NCBI GenBank assembly: GCA_910577795.1
Contig: CAJTNW010000033.1
Coordinates: 6,120 to 15,631, forward strand
Length of the DNA: 9,512 nucleotides
Direction: 5' to 3'
DNA from: an uncultured Christensenella sp.
GTDB lineage: Bacteria > Bacillota > Clostridia > Christensenellales > UBA3700
Shown here piece after piece: positions 1 through 5,657 of this stretch. The notes below the pieces were generated by a model, which ran no database searches, was not told the origin of the DNA, and saw nothing but the letters and a program-made list of their open reading frames with translations. Numbering within the stretch: position 1 is the stretch's first letter; the number at the start of each line of letters is the position of its first letter. A program made the position numbers and the translations under genes.

Positions 1-911
1 CAGGTGTGGATATGGTTATAGAATTGCCAGTTATTTACGCAACTTCGTCTGCGGAATATTTTGCAAATGGTGCAATGCAAATTGTAAAAAAAATTAAAGA
101 TTTAAATCTGGTTTGTTTTGGTGCAGAATGTGATGATATAAACACACTTAACTCTTTTGCAAATATTACAATGACAGATGAGTATAATAATTTAATAAAA
201 ACTTATTTAAAACAAGGATTTTCCTACCCAGTATCTAGCGAAAAAGCAGTACAAAACCTTGCGAAAATCGATACTAAAATTGCAAATTCACCAAATAACA
301 CATTAGGAATAGAATATATAAAGCAAGCAAAAAAACTTGATTTAGATGTAAAATTAATTGCTATAAAACGTATTGGTGGAGAATATAATCAAAATGATTT
401 TGACGATACATTTAATAGTGCAAAATCAATACGCAATGCAATTGCCCAAGGCAATTTTGATTTTGAAAGTCTTAAAATACCTAAATATGTTTATGATGAT
501 ATAATTAATTCCAAAATAGAATATGATAGACTTTTTGCCATTATTTCTTCTAAAATAATAAATGTTAACGATATTTATGAGGATACTGAAGGAATAATTA
601 ACAGAATCAAAAAATATTCTGGGCAAGCACATAACTATGAAGAATTAGTGGAACTTGCCCATACAAAAAGATATACAAAATCAAAAATTAGAAGAATATT
701 GTTGCATATTGCATTAAATTTAAAAAACAAAGACTTACAACCAATAGGAAAACCTAATATTTTGGCGATAAAAGCAAATAAAAAACACCTTTTATCACAA
801 ATTGATAATAGCGGAGATTTGTGCGCTGAGCAACAAAATAAATATGCAAATCAAATATATAATATAGTTAGTAAAGATAAGATAACTAAAGACTATATGC
901 TAATTATTTAA
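1..911 (+). CDS. tmcAL: tRNA(Met) cytidine acetate ligase, C-terminal part (5' end outside window)
   Basis: The frame is open at the left edge and its first full codon is at base 3. It opens with GVDMVIELP, followed by YATSSAEYFANGA and a CFGAE stretch. These match the TmcAL/YlbM (former DUF795) family just after its N-terminal nucleotidyltransferase motifs. By comparison with the roughly 415-residue Bacillus YlbM, about 80-85 residues, including the HxGH-type ATP-binding motif, lie outside the window, so the GTG at base 6 is internal and not a start. The family uses ATP and acetate to form N4-acetylcytidine at the wobble position of elongator tRNA-Met in the cytoplasm. The C-terminal half carries the family's lysine/arginine-rich helical segment (KRYTKSKIRRILLHIALN). 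A hairpin terminator follows the stop. The next gene is ylbJ-like, a neighbourhood also seen in Bacillus and clostridia. The frame shows no damage. Confidence 0.9.
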   Translation, partial: GVDMVIELPVIYATSSAEYFANGAMQIVKKIKDLNLVCFGAECDDINTLNSFANITMTDEYNNLIKTYLKQGFSYPVSSEKAVQNLAKIDTKIANSPNNTLGIEYIKQAKKLDLDVKLIAIKRIGGEYNQNDFDDTFNSAKSIRNAIAQGNFDFESLKIPKYVYDDIINSKIEYDRLFAIISSKIINVNDIYEDTEGIINRIKKYSGQAHNYEELVELAHTKRYTKSKIRRILLHIALNLKNKDLQPIGKPNILAIKANKKHLLSQIDNSGDLCAEQQNKYANQIYNIVSKDKITKDYMLII

Positions 912-930
912 TCATACTTAAAAGTTAAAA

Positions 931-966
931 ATAAGTCTGCCATAAAAATTATGGCAGACTTATTTT
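931..966 (+). terminator. Intrinsic terminator after tmcAL
   Basis: A perfect 13-bp inverted repeat (931-943 with 951-963, core AAGTCTGCCAT / ATGGCAGACTT) encloses a 7-nt A/T loop and runs into TTTT at 963-966. It begins 20 bp after the tmcAL stop. The upstream arm follows an A-rich stretch, so some activity in the other direction is possible, but no - strand gene points into it. Confidence 0.85.
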
Positions 967-1018
967 AAAACACAATTTTTTTCTTTCATAAATAATTTTT
1001 AAAATCATAAATTATAAT

Positions 1019-1981
1019 ATGATAAAAAAAATAAGCAAAAAGCATTTACTTACAATATTTATTATATCAATAATAATTACAGCACTAATCTCCCCGTCTG
1101 ACTACATTGCAGGAACTCTAGGGGCTTTTATTCTGTATAGTAAAAATGTTTTGCCAGCACTTTTCCCTTTTATTTTTTTTAACAAAATGCTTACAACGAT
1201 AGGCTCGGCAAATGAATTATCTAGTATGCTTAAAAAACCACTTGCAAAAATTTATCATGCACCAGCAATAAGTGGATATGTAATTATAATGAGTATTTTT
1301 TGTGGTTATCCTATTGGTAGCAAACTTACAAGAGATTTGTACGATAATAATGCAATATCAAAAAGCGAATGTGTAATTATAAATATTTTATCTAGTGTAT
1401 GCGGACCTATTTTTATAATAGGCACAATAAGCGGAATGTTAGGAGAAACAAAATATGGATATATAATATACTTTTCCCATCTGTTATCTGCTTTTGTTAA
1501 CGGATTTATTTACAGACCTAAGAACAAACCTGATACTTCCAATTATACTATAAAACAAAACTATGATGATATACTAAGCAAAAGTATGGTTGACAGCATA
1601 ATAAGCATTGCAATAGTTGGTGGATATATTGCTATTATGAGTTTTTTTATTACTATGCTTGATAAAATTCAATTAACAAAATTAGTTACAACAATGTTTG
1701 GTTATGTTGGAGTCGAACAAGATGTTTCAAAAGCGATATGGTATGGACTATTTGAAATGACAAGAGGCATATCAAACTTATCAAATTGCAATTTAGCCCC
1801 GATTTTCAGCATATCTATCTCAACTTTTTTAGCAACTTTTGGCGGAGTATGTATAGCACTGCAGTCTTTAAATTACTCTCAAAAATGTGGGATAACTATA
1901 TCAAAATACTTACTTTCAAAAATAACGCAAGCAATTATTGCAACTATTTTTAGTATAATTTTATGCTTGATATTTTTGTAA
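1019..1981 (+). CDS. ylbJ: YlbJ-family sporulation integral membrane protein (nucleoside-recognition/Gate domain)
   Basis: This is a 320-residue polytopic membrane protein. Hydrophobic segments lie near residues 11-30, 35-55, 85-100, 118-140, 147-165, 193-213, 260-283 and 300-320. YlbJ signature motifs occur in family order: LPALFPF near 45-51, GYPIGSKLT at 96-104, CGPIFIIG at 128-135, GLFEMTRG at 243-250 and FGGVCIALQ at 274-282. Bacillus YlbJ is about 400 residues, so this copy is short, mainly in loops and the C-terminal part. In Bacillus the protein sits in a membrane during sporulation and is needed for normal spore cortex; its transported substrate, if any, is not settled. ATG 1019 is the first Met ahead of the first membrane segment, but there is no recognisable Shine-Dalgarno. 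The preceding gene ends in a terminator, so this gene should have its own promoter, which I could not identify. Confidence 0.85.
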   Translation: MIKKISKKHLLTIFIISIIITALISPSDYIAGTLGAFILYSKNVLPALFPFIFFNKMLTTIGSANELSSMLKKPLAKIYHAPAISGYVIIMSIFCGYPIGSKLTRDLYDNNAISKSECVIINILSSVCGPIFIIGTISGMLGETKYGYIIYFSHLLSAFVNGFIYRPKNKPDTSNYTIKQNYDDILSKSMVDSIISIAIVGGYIAIMSFFITMLDKIQLTKLVTTMFGYVGVEQDVSKAIWYGLFEMTRGISNLSNCNLAPIFSISISTFLATFGGVCIALQSLNYSQKCGITISKYLLSKITQAIIATIFSIILCLIFL

Positions 1982-2013
1982 AATTTTATTCCCTGCTATT
2001 TAATTTTTCGTTA

Positions 2014-2042
2014 TTGACACTGCATTTTATATATGCTAAAAT
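2014..2042 (+). promoter_or_regulatory. Sigma-A-type promoter for the metallophosphoesterase gene
   Basis: A perfect -35 TTGACA (2014-2019) is followed by a 17-bp spacer and a -10 TAAAAT (2037-2042) preceded by TGC, an extended -10. The start is predicted near 2049, giving a 5' leader of about 34 nt before ATG 2083. The promoter lies in the 101-bp gap after ylbJ, so the phosphoesterase is probably transcribed on its own. Confidence 0.8.
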
Positions 2043-2082
2043 TAAATTATAAAATATAAACATATTACACGGGATAAAAATT

Positions 2083-3099
2083 ATGAAAAAACTTAACAAA
2101 CTAATGACGATATTACTATTAGTCTTATCTTTAGTATTTATATTAACTGCCTGCACTACTCCACCAGTACTTCCAAAAGGCGATATTAATGTTTTGATTA
2201 ACAAAAGTCTTCCAGATATAGAAGCAAATGAAAATGGAAAAGTTGATATTTTGATGCTTACAGATTTACATATACTCTCCGGCAATACAACAAAAGATAA
2301 AAAAACTATTGCTGGTGTTACAAAATTGATAGATAATAATAACTTTGACCTTGTAGTTTTGACGGGCGATGTGTTTGAAGGATATAATAAAAAATCTAGT
2401 TTTGACAAACCTAACGCAGTAAAAGTTATTGCGGAAATGTTTGAAGATAAAAATCAATATTGGGCATTTACAAGCGGTAATAATGACGGCGAATATTGTG
2501 GTAGCACACTAGATATAATGACTGCTCTTTCAAGTTACCCGCACGCATTAGTTGCTGACAGCAACGTTGGTGGTGTAGGCAATTACACGATTGATATTAT
2601 CCATAATAAAAATATTGCACATACCCTAATTTTTATGGATAGTCGCATGAGAGATGAAAACAACGATTTTATTTCAATATCAAAAGAACAAAGGGAATGG
2701 TATTCAAATATTGCAACTAACGCATCTCAAAACAATATTTTTACTTCTTTGTTTATGCATATACCATTTATAGAGTTTCTTGAGGCTTACAAAAATGGTA
2801 GCAATTTTAGCGATTATAATTGTCACTCCACTGCAAAAACAATAAACACTGCAAAAGATAACTCTTTACTACTTAATGAAAATATAATTCCTTTAGCCAA
2901 CACAAAACTAATTGCTACAGGACATACACATGGCGAAGATTATGCAAAACTTTATAAAGACATTTGCTTTTTACAAGTACGTGCTGCTGGATACAATGCT
3001 TGGAATGATAATTTGCCAAACGGCGGAGCAGTTATTACTATAGATATAAACGGCAAGGATACAAGTAGTTTATACTCAATTAAGAACATTAATTTTTAG
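2083..3099 (+). CDS. Lipid-anchored calcineurin-like metallophosphoesterase
   Basis: This 338-residue protein starts with a lipoprotein signal: basic MKKLNK, a hydrophobic stretch, and lipobox LTAC with Cys24 as the lipidation site, so the enzyme should face outward from the membrane. The metallophosphatase metal-ligand motifs are present in order: D61-L-H63, G95-D96, G132-N133-N134-D135 (the GNxD/H block), H226 in MHIP, and G280-H281-T282-H283. These predict a dinuclear metal centre hydrolysing phosphate mono- or diesters. The spacing and the HIPFIEF segment resemble the purple-acid-phosphatase/Dcr2-like branch more than nucleotidases. The substrate cannot be read from sequence; extracellular phosphate scavenging or envelope remodelling are possible roles. 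The ribosome binding site is weak (GGGAT at 2071-2075, 7 bp before ATG). The gene has its own promoter and a shared terminator downstream. No pho box was recognised. Confidence 0.88.
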   Translation: MKKLNKLMTILLLVLSLVFILTACTTPPVLPKGDINVLINKSLPDIEANENGKVDILMLTDLHILSGNTTKDKKTIAGVTKLIDNNNFDLVVLTGDVFEGYNKKSSFDKPNAVKVIAEMFEDKNQYWAFTSGNNDGEYCGSTLDIMTALSSYPHALVADSNVGGVGNYTIDIIHNKNIAHTLIFMDSRMRDENNDFISISKEQREWYSNIATNASQNNIFTSLFMHIPFIEFLEAYKNGSNFSDYNCHSTAKTINTAKDNSLLLNENIIPLANTKLIATGHTHGEDYAKLYKDICFLQVRAAGYNAWNDNLPNGGAVITIDINGKDTSSLYSIKNINF

Positions 3100-3122
3100 T
3101 AAAAAGAGTATATTAAATAAAT

Positions 3123-3157
3123 AAAAAATACTCTATATTGCTATAGAGTATTTTTTT
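3123..3157. terminator. Bidirectional intrinsic terminator between convergent genes
   Basis: A 15-bp perfect stem (3123-3137 with 3142-3156) closes on a TTGC loop and has A6 on one side and T7 on the other. It therefore works as a terminator for both the + strand phosphoesterase (stop at 3099) and the - strand lipoprotein (stop at 3174). The core is TACTCTATA / TATAGAGTA. Confidence 0.9.
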
Positions 3158-3173
3158 GATTCAGACTATTTAA

Positions 3174-3779
3174 TTACATTTCTTTAGCATCTTTTGCTTC
3201 TTGTGGTATAGTAATTTTCTTAGCGCCAATAGTGAAAGTATACACTCTAGCCCCCTCGCCTTCACCTTCAGTAATTACCATTTCTTTGCTAGATAACTTG
3301 ATAGTAATTCCTTCCCAGTCAGTATCCTCATTGCCTACATAAACACCATCTTTTTTAGTAGATTTCTCTTCAAAGTCTTTTAAATCATCAGCACTAACAC
3401 CAGTTTGTTGCATTAAAATATCATTTAGACTTTCAAAATCTTTATCCAAACCAAGCATTTCTTTCATTGCGGCTTTTGTAACTGTCTTTTTAGTCCAAGT
3501 AGTCTTTCCATCAACTGTTACACCAGAATAAGTAATAACATTATCGCCATCAATTTCTGTATAAGAGATATATTCATTATCACCTATTTTTGATACACCA
3601 TAAGAGATGTTACCATATATGCTAACCTCCATTTCACCCAACTTAAATGATTTACTATTGCTATTTAACCATTTTTCCATAAAATCACTAGGATTTTTTG
3701 GTGCACAGCCTACTAGCATTACACATGCGGTTACAGCAACTAAAACTATTGCTATAATTAAAACCAACTTCTTTTTCAT
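3174..3779 (-). CDS. Small putative lipoprotein of unknown function
   Basis: This is a 201-residue predicted lipoprotein: MKKK, a hydrophobic signal of about 20 residues, and lipobox LVGC with Cys25. The mature part is rich in Lys, Asp, Glu, Thr and Gly and reads as alternating beta strands (for example YISYTEIDGDNVITYSG and GITIKLSSKEMVIT) with a short helical middle part (KAAMKEMLGLDKDFESLNDI). A small beta-barrel or lipocalin-like fold is plausible, but I recognise no family. The start is ATG 3779, not the in-frame TTG 15 nt upstream, because GGAGG at 3788-3792 sits 8 nt before this ATG and overlaps the TTG. It converges on the phosphoesterase and shares its terminator. Upstream lies an intergenic region with several inverted repeats, which hints at regulated expression. 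Confidence 0.75.
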   Translation of the reverse strand: MKKKLVLIIAIVLVAVTACVMLVGCAPKNPSDFMEKWLNSNSKSFKLGEMEVSIYGNISYGVSKIGDNEYISYTEIDGDNVITYSGVTVDGKTTWTKKTVTKAAMKEMLGLDKDFESLNDILMQQTGVSADDLKDFEEKSTKKDGVYVGNEDTDWEGITIKLSSKEMVITEGEGEGARVYTFTIGAKKITIPQEAKDAKEM

Positions 3780-3787
3780 TTGCTTTA

Positions 3788-3792
3788 CCTCC
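3788..3792 (-). promoter_or_regulatory. Ribosome binding site deciding the lipoprotein start
   Basis: GGAGG on the - strand lies 8 nt before ATG 3779. The longer in-frame alternative beginning with TTG at 3794 would have to start inside this site, so it is rejected. Confidence 0.85.
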
Positions 3793-3850
3793 AAAATTTA
3801 AATATTTTATAATAACTAATTAATTATAATTAGAGTATTATTAAAAAATT

Positions 3851-3874
3851 TTTGTAATCAATTGTTATTACAAA
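3851..3874. repeat. 8+8 bp inverted repeat, candidate operator of the lipoprotein gene
   Basis: TTTGTAAT at 3851-3858 and ATTACAAA at 3867-3874 form a perfect inverted repeat around an 8-bp spacer, the geometry of a binding site for a dimeric repressor. On the - strand a TATAAT occurs at 3886-3881; a start about 7 nt further on would fall at the edge of this repeat. That -10 has no good -35, so the operator assignment is tentative. No regulator gene is in the window. Confidence 0.45.
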
Positions 3875-3880
3875 CCACAC

Positions 3881-3886
3881 ATTATA
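3881..3886 (-). promoter_or_regulatory. Possible -10 box for the small lipoprotein gene
   Basis: TATAAT on the - strand lies about 100 bp upstream of ATG 3779. No TTGACA-like hexamer lies 16-18 bp upstream; the position expected for -35 falls inside the 3894-3925 inverted repeat, so activator or repressor control is conceivable. AT-rich background makes chance matches likely. Confidence 0.25.
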
Positions 3887-3893
3887 TAACCCA

Positions 3894-3925
3894 TTTGTCA
3901 GAAAATGTATGCTTTTTCTGACAAA
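3894..3925. repeat. Palindromic element, copy 1
   Basis: A 12-bp perfect inverted repeat (TTTGTCAGAAAA at 3894-3905, TTTTCTGACAAA at 3914-3925) surrounds an 8-nt centre TGTATGCT. Its inner 28 bp (3896-3923) match 4031-4058 at 26 of 28 positions. It ends 5 bp before the -35 box of the + strand promoter at 3931, a typical operator or activator position. Confidence 0.8.
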
Positions 3926-3930
3926 ATTCA

Positions 3931-3959
3931 TTGACAATTTTTTATACCTATGATATACT
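3931..3959 (+). promoter_or_regulatory. Near-consensus sigma-A promoter with no downstream ORF
   Basis: TTGACA (3931-3936), a 17-bp spacer and TATACT (3954-3959) preceded by TGA (extended -10). The match is as good as or better than that of the phosphoesterase promoter. The start is predicted near 3966. No convincing coding region lies on the + strand before the convergent end of the decarboxylase operon at 4220, so it is read as the promoter of a small RNA. Confidence 0.75.
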
Positions 3960-3969
3960 ATTATTAGAA

Positions 3970-3994
3970 AAATTTGGTAAAATTTGCCAAGTTT
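3970..3994 (+). repeat. Hairpin near the predicted RNA 5' end
   Basis: Positions 3970-3980 pair with 3984-3994 (core TTTGG / CCAAG) with a 3-nt AAT loop and two G-U pairs when read as + strand RNA. A stem only about four bases from a predicted transcript start is typical of 5' stabilising hairpins in small RNAs. Confidence 0.55.
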
Positions 3995-4026
3995 ATAACT
4001 ATTATTTATACAATATGAAAATGATT

Positions 4027-4062
4027 AAAGTGTCAGAAAAAGTATACTTTTTCTGACACTTT
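4027..4062. repeat. 36-bp perfect palindrome, copy 2 of the palindromic element
   Basis: Positions 4027-4044 are the exact reverse complement of 4045-4062, with centre GTATAC and outer ends AAAGTGTCAG / CTGACACTTT. The inner 28 bp (4031-4058) repeat the element at 3896-3923 in direct orientation with two differences, both in the central part. It can be a cruciform-forming or protein-binding site in DNA and a long hairpin in RNA. The run TTTT at 4060-4063 makes it a possible weak terminator on the + strand. Confidence 0.85.
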
Positions 4063-4157
4063 TGCTACAAAAATAAATTTATATGGGAATTTAAGATAAA
4101 ATACTTTATTATAAAATAAAAATTTATCAATAAACTTAAAAAAAACAAACATATTGC

Positions 4158-4193
4158 AAAATAGCACCCAAAATTGGATGCTATTTTTGTTTT
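4158..4193. terminator. Terminator hairpin, better suited to the + strand
   Basis: AAAATAGCA (4158-4166) pairs with TGCTATTTT (4179-4187). A C/A mismatch follows, then a short CCA / TGG extension. The + strand side continues TTTTTGTTTT, a good tail for a + strand transcript. On the - strand, where it would end the decarboxylase operon about 30 bp after its last stop, the tail is TATTTTGC and less ideal, so it may act in both directions with different strength. Confidence 0.7.
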
Positions 4194-4219
4194 ATATCAA
4201 ATAAATAATGAATTAACTA

Positions 4220-5637
4220 TTAAACTGGTTGAATACCATTTGCAACATCACCAATTTCACTATCTAGATTGATTTTGTTAGCCCTGCGATATTTAAAGAA
4301 TTTTAAAGCAACTTGTGGGAACAATGCATAAGATAAAACATCTTCTTCTTGCTCTATATACTCTTTTATTTCTTCACGATATTTTTCAAGTTCAGGTTTA
4401 ATGTTATCTGCTGGACGACAAGTAATTCTTTCCTCATCACCAATAATCTTTTTAACAATTTCAGGTTTAATTTCTACTGGCAATTTACCATACTCACCAC
4501 GAACAATACCTTTAACTTCTTTTGTAACCATTTTATATCTTTCACCAGATAAAACATTTAACACTGCTTGAGAACCAACAATTTGTGAAGATGGAGTAAC
4601 AAGTGGTGGATAACCTAAATCTGCTCTAACTCTAGGAACTTCTGCAAGAACTTCATCATATTTATCCATTGCATTAGCCTCTTTTAATTGGTTCATTAAG
4701 TTAGAAAGCATACCGCCTGGTACTTGATAAATCAAACCTTTAACATCTGTTTGAAGTGCTTTTTTATTTAAATAACCATCTTTTGTTAATCTTTCAGCAA
4801 CACCTTTAAAGTGCTCTGCAATTTCAGTTACATAACTTAAATCCAAGCCAGTATCATACTCTGTACCTTGAAGAGTTGCAATAAGTGGCTCTGTTGCAGG
4901 TTGAGAAGTACCATTACCCATTGGAGACAATGCTGTATCAACAATATCTACACCAGCCTCAATTGCCTTGATATAAATCATATTACCTGTACCAGAAGTA
5001 TTGTGTGTATGCAAATGAATTGGACATTTAACTGCTTGTTTTAATGCTTTTACAAGTTCGTAAGTTTCATAAGGTAATAGCAAGTTAGCCATATCTTTTA
5101 AGCAAATTACATCTGCACCCATACCCTCTAATTCTTTTGCAAGATTTACAAAGTATTCACGAGTGTGAACTTCACTAACTGTATAACACAAAGTTGCCTC
5201 ACAAACAACACCTAAACCACTTCTGTCTTCGTTTTTGTATTTTAGAATAGCATCTATACAAGCCTTCATATTTCTTGTATCATTTAGTGCATCAAAAATT
5301 CTTATTACATTAATACCATTTTGAATAGACTTTTTAACAAATTCTTCAACAACATCATCTGCATAGTGCTTATAACCCAAAATATTTTGACCTCTTAGCA
5401 ACATTTGCAATTTTGTTTTAGGCATTGCTTTTCTTAACTTTCTAAGTCTTTCCCAAGGGTCTTCGTTCAAAAATCTTAGGCAAGAGTCAAAAGTTGCACC
5501 ACCCCAACATTCTATACTATAACTTCGTCAAGTTTACTAGCAACTGGCAGCATTTCATCAATTCTCATACGAGTAGCCGCTTGAGACTGATGTGCATCAC
5601 GAAGTATAGTTTCTGTTAATTGTACTTTTTTAGCCAT
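4220..5637 (-). pseudogene. oadA: Oxaloacetate decarboxylase alpha / pyruvate carboxylase subunit B-type carboxyltransferase (5S), frameshifted
   Basis: The family transfers a carboxyl group between oxaloacetate and biotin in the cytoplasm. Translation starts at ATG 5637 (AGGAGG at 5646-5651, 8 nt away) and reads family-like sequence including LRDAHQS with metal-ligand Asp14. After LDEV the frame breaks at 5520/5521 and stops at 5512. Family members read VGYxS(I/L)ECWGG here; the DNA has GTT-AT-AGT-ATA-GAA, so about 7 nt coding for GY and part of the next residue are missing. The other frame then continues without a stop from SIECWGGATFD at 5518 to 4220. It carries the carbamylated-lysine motif CLKDMA (Lys codon 5098-5096), the HTHN metal ligands (near 5011-5003), PGGMLSN, and the C-terminal association domain. 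The 3' frame has no ATG with a ribosome binding site near its beginning. There is no biotin domain in this chain; the carrier is encoded separately at 7166-7522. Last gene of the operon, 20 bp after oadB. Confidence 0.85.
5512..5637 (-). CDS. N-terminal 41-codon fragment of the frameshifted oadA-type gene
   Basis: This is the part of the gene that would be translated from the natural start with its strong ribosome binding site. Residues 1-39 match the family (TETILRDAHQS, TRMRIDEMLPVASKLDEV). The last two, Ile-Val, are out of frame, and TAG follows. Alone it cannot form the carboxyltransferase barrel. Confidence 0.75.
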   Translation of the reverse strand: MAKKVQLTETILRDAHQSQAATRMRIDEMLPVASKLDEVIV

Positions 5638-5657
5638 TTTATAATCCTCCTCTTAAA

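Larger units (their letters stand above)
3966..4193 (+). ncRNA. Candidate structured small RNA
   Basis: The 5' end is placed at the start predicted from the 3931-3959 promoter, and the 3' end at the T-rich tail of the hairpin at 4158-4193. Within it are a hairpin at 3970-3994 (11 pairs, two G-U, AAT loop), the 36-bp palindrome at 4027-4062, and an unstructured A/T-rich stretch from 4064 to 4157. The palindrome is followed by only four T, so a shorter RNA of about 100 nt ending near 4063 is possible. The only ATG-started frame of note codes for 13 residues (4015-4056) without a ribosome binding site. I recognise no known RNA family. It could act in trans, as an antisense extension against the 3' end of the oadA-type mRNA, or as a decoy of the palindrome-binding factor. 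Confidence 0.45.

Noticed and set aside
1013..1018. TATAAT directly before ATG 1019 of ylbJ, suggesting a leaderless promoter
   Set aside because: A -10 here would place the transcript start about 7 nt inside the gene, and no -35 lies 16-18 bp upstream. It is likely a chance match in AT-rich DNA.
3105..3152. Third copy of AGAGTAT (3105-3111) able to pair with ATACTCT (3128-3134), suggesting an antiterminator
   Set aside because: Only 7 AT-rich pairs compete with a 15-bp terminator stem, and no gene follows on the + strand that such a switch could control.
3780..3794. Five-codon longer lipoprotein start at TTG 3794
   Set aside because: The TTG overlaps the GGAGG that serves ATG 3779, and the longer form would put acidic residues before the signal peptide.
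4015..4056. A 13-codon frame (MKMIKVSEKVYFF) inside the candidate small RNA
   Set aside because: There is no Shine-Dalgarno upstream, and most of it is the left arm and centre of the palindrome, so its sequence is explained by the repeat. A leader peptide cannot be excluded but is not supported.
3780..4220. CRISPR array or tRNA gene in the intergenic region
   Set aside because: There are only two copies of the palindromic element, spaced 135 bp apart, and no regular repeat-spacer pattern. No cloverleaf or TΨC-loop (GTTCRANNC) signature is visible.
5512..5530. Programmed ribosomal frameshift in the oadA-type gene
   Set aside because: There is no X-XXY-YYZ slippery heptamer, no obvious downstream pseudoknot and no in-frame internal Shine-Dalgarno. 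A -1 shift would still leave out the conserved Gly-Tyr, so a deletion or sequence error explains the site better.
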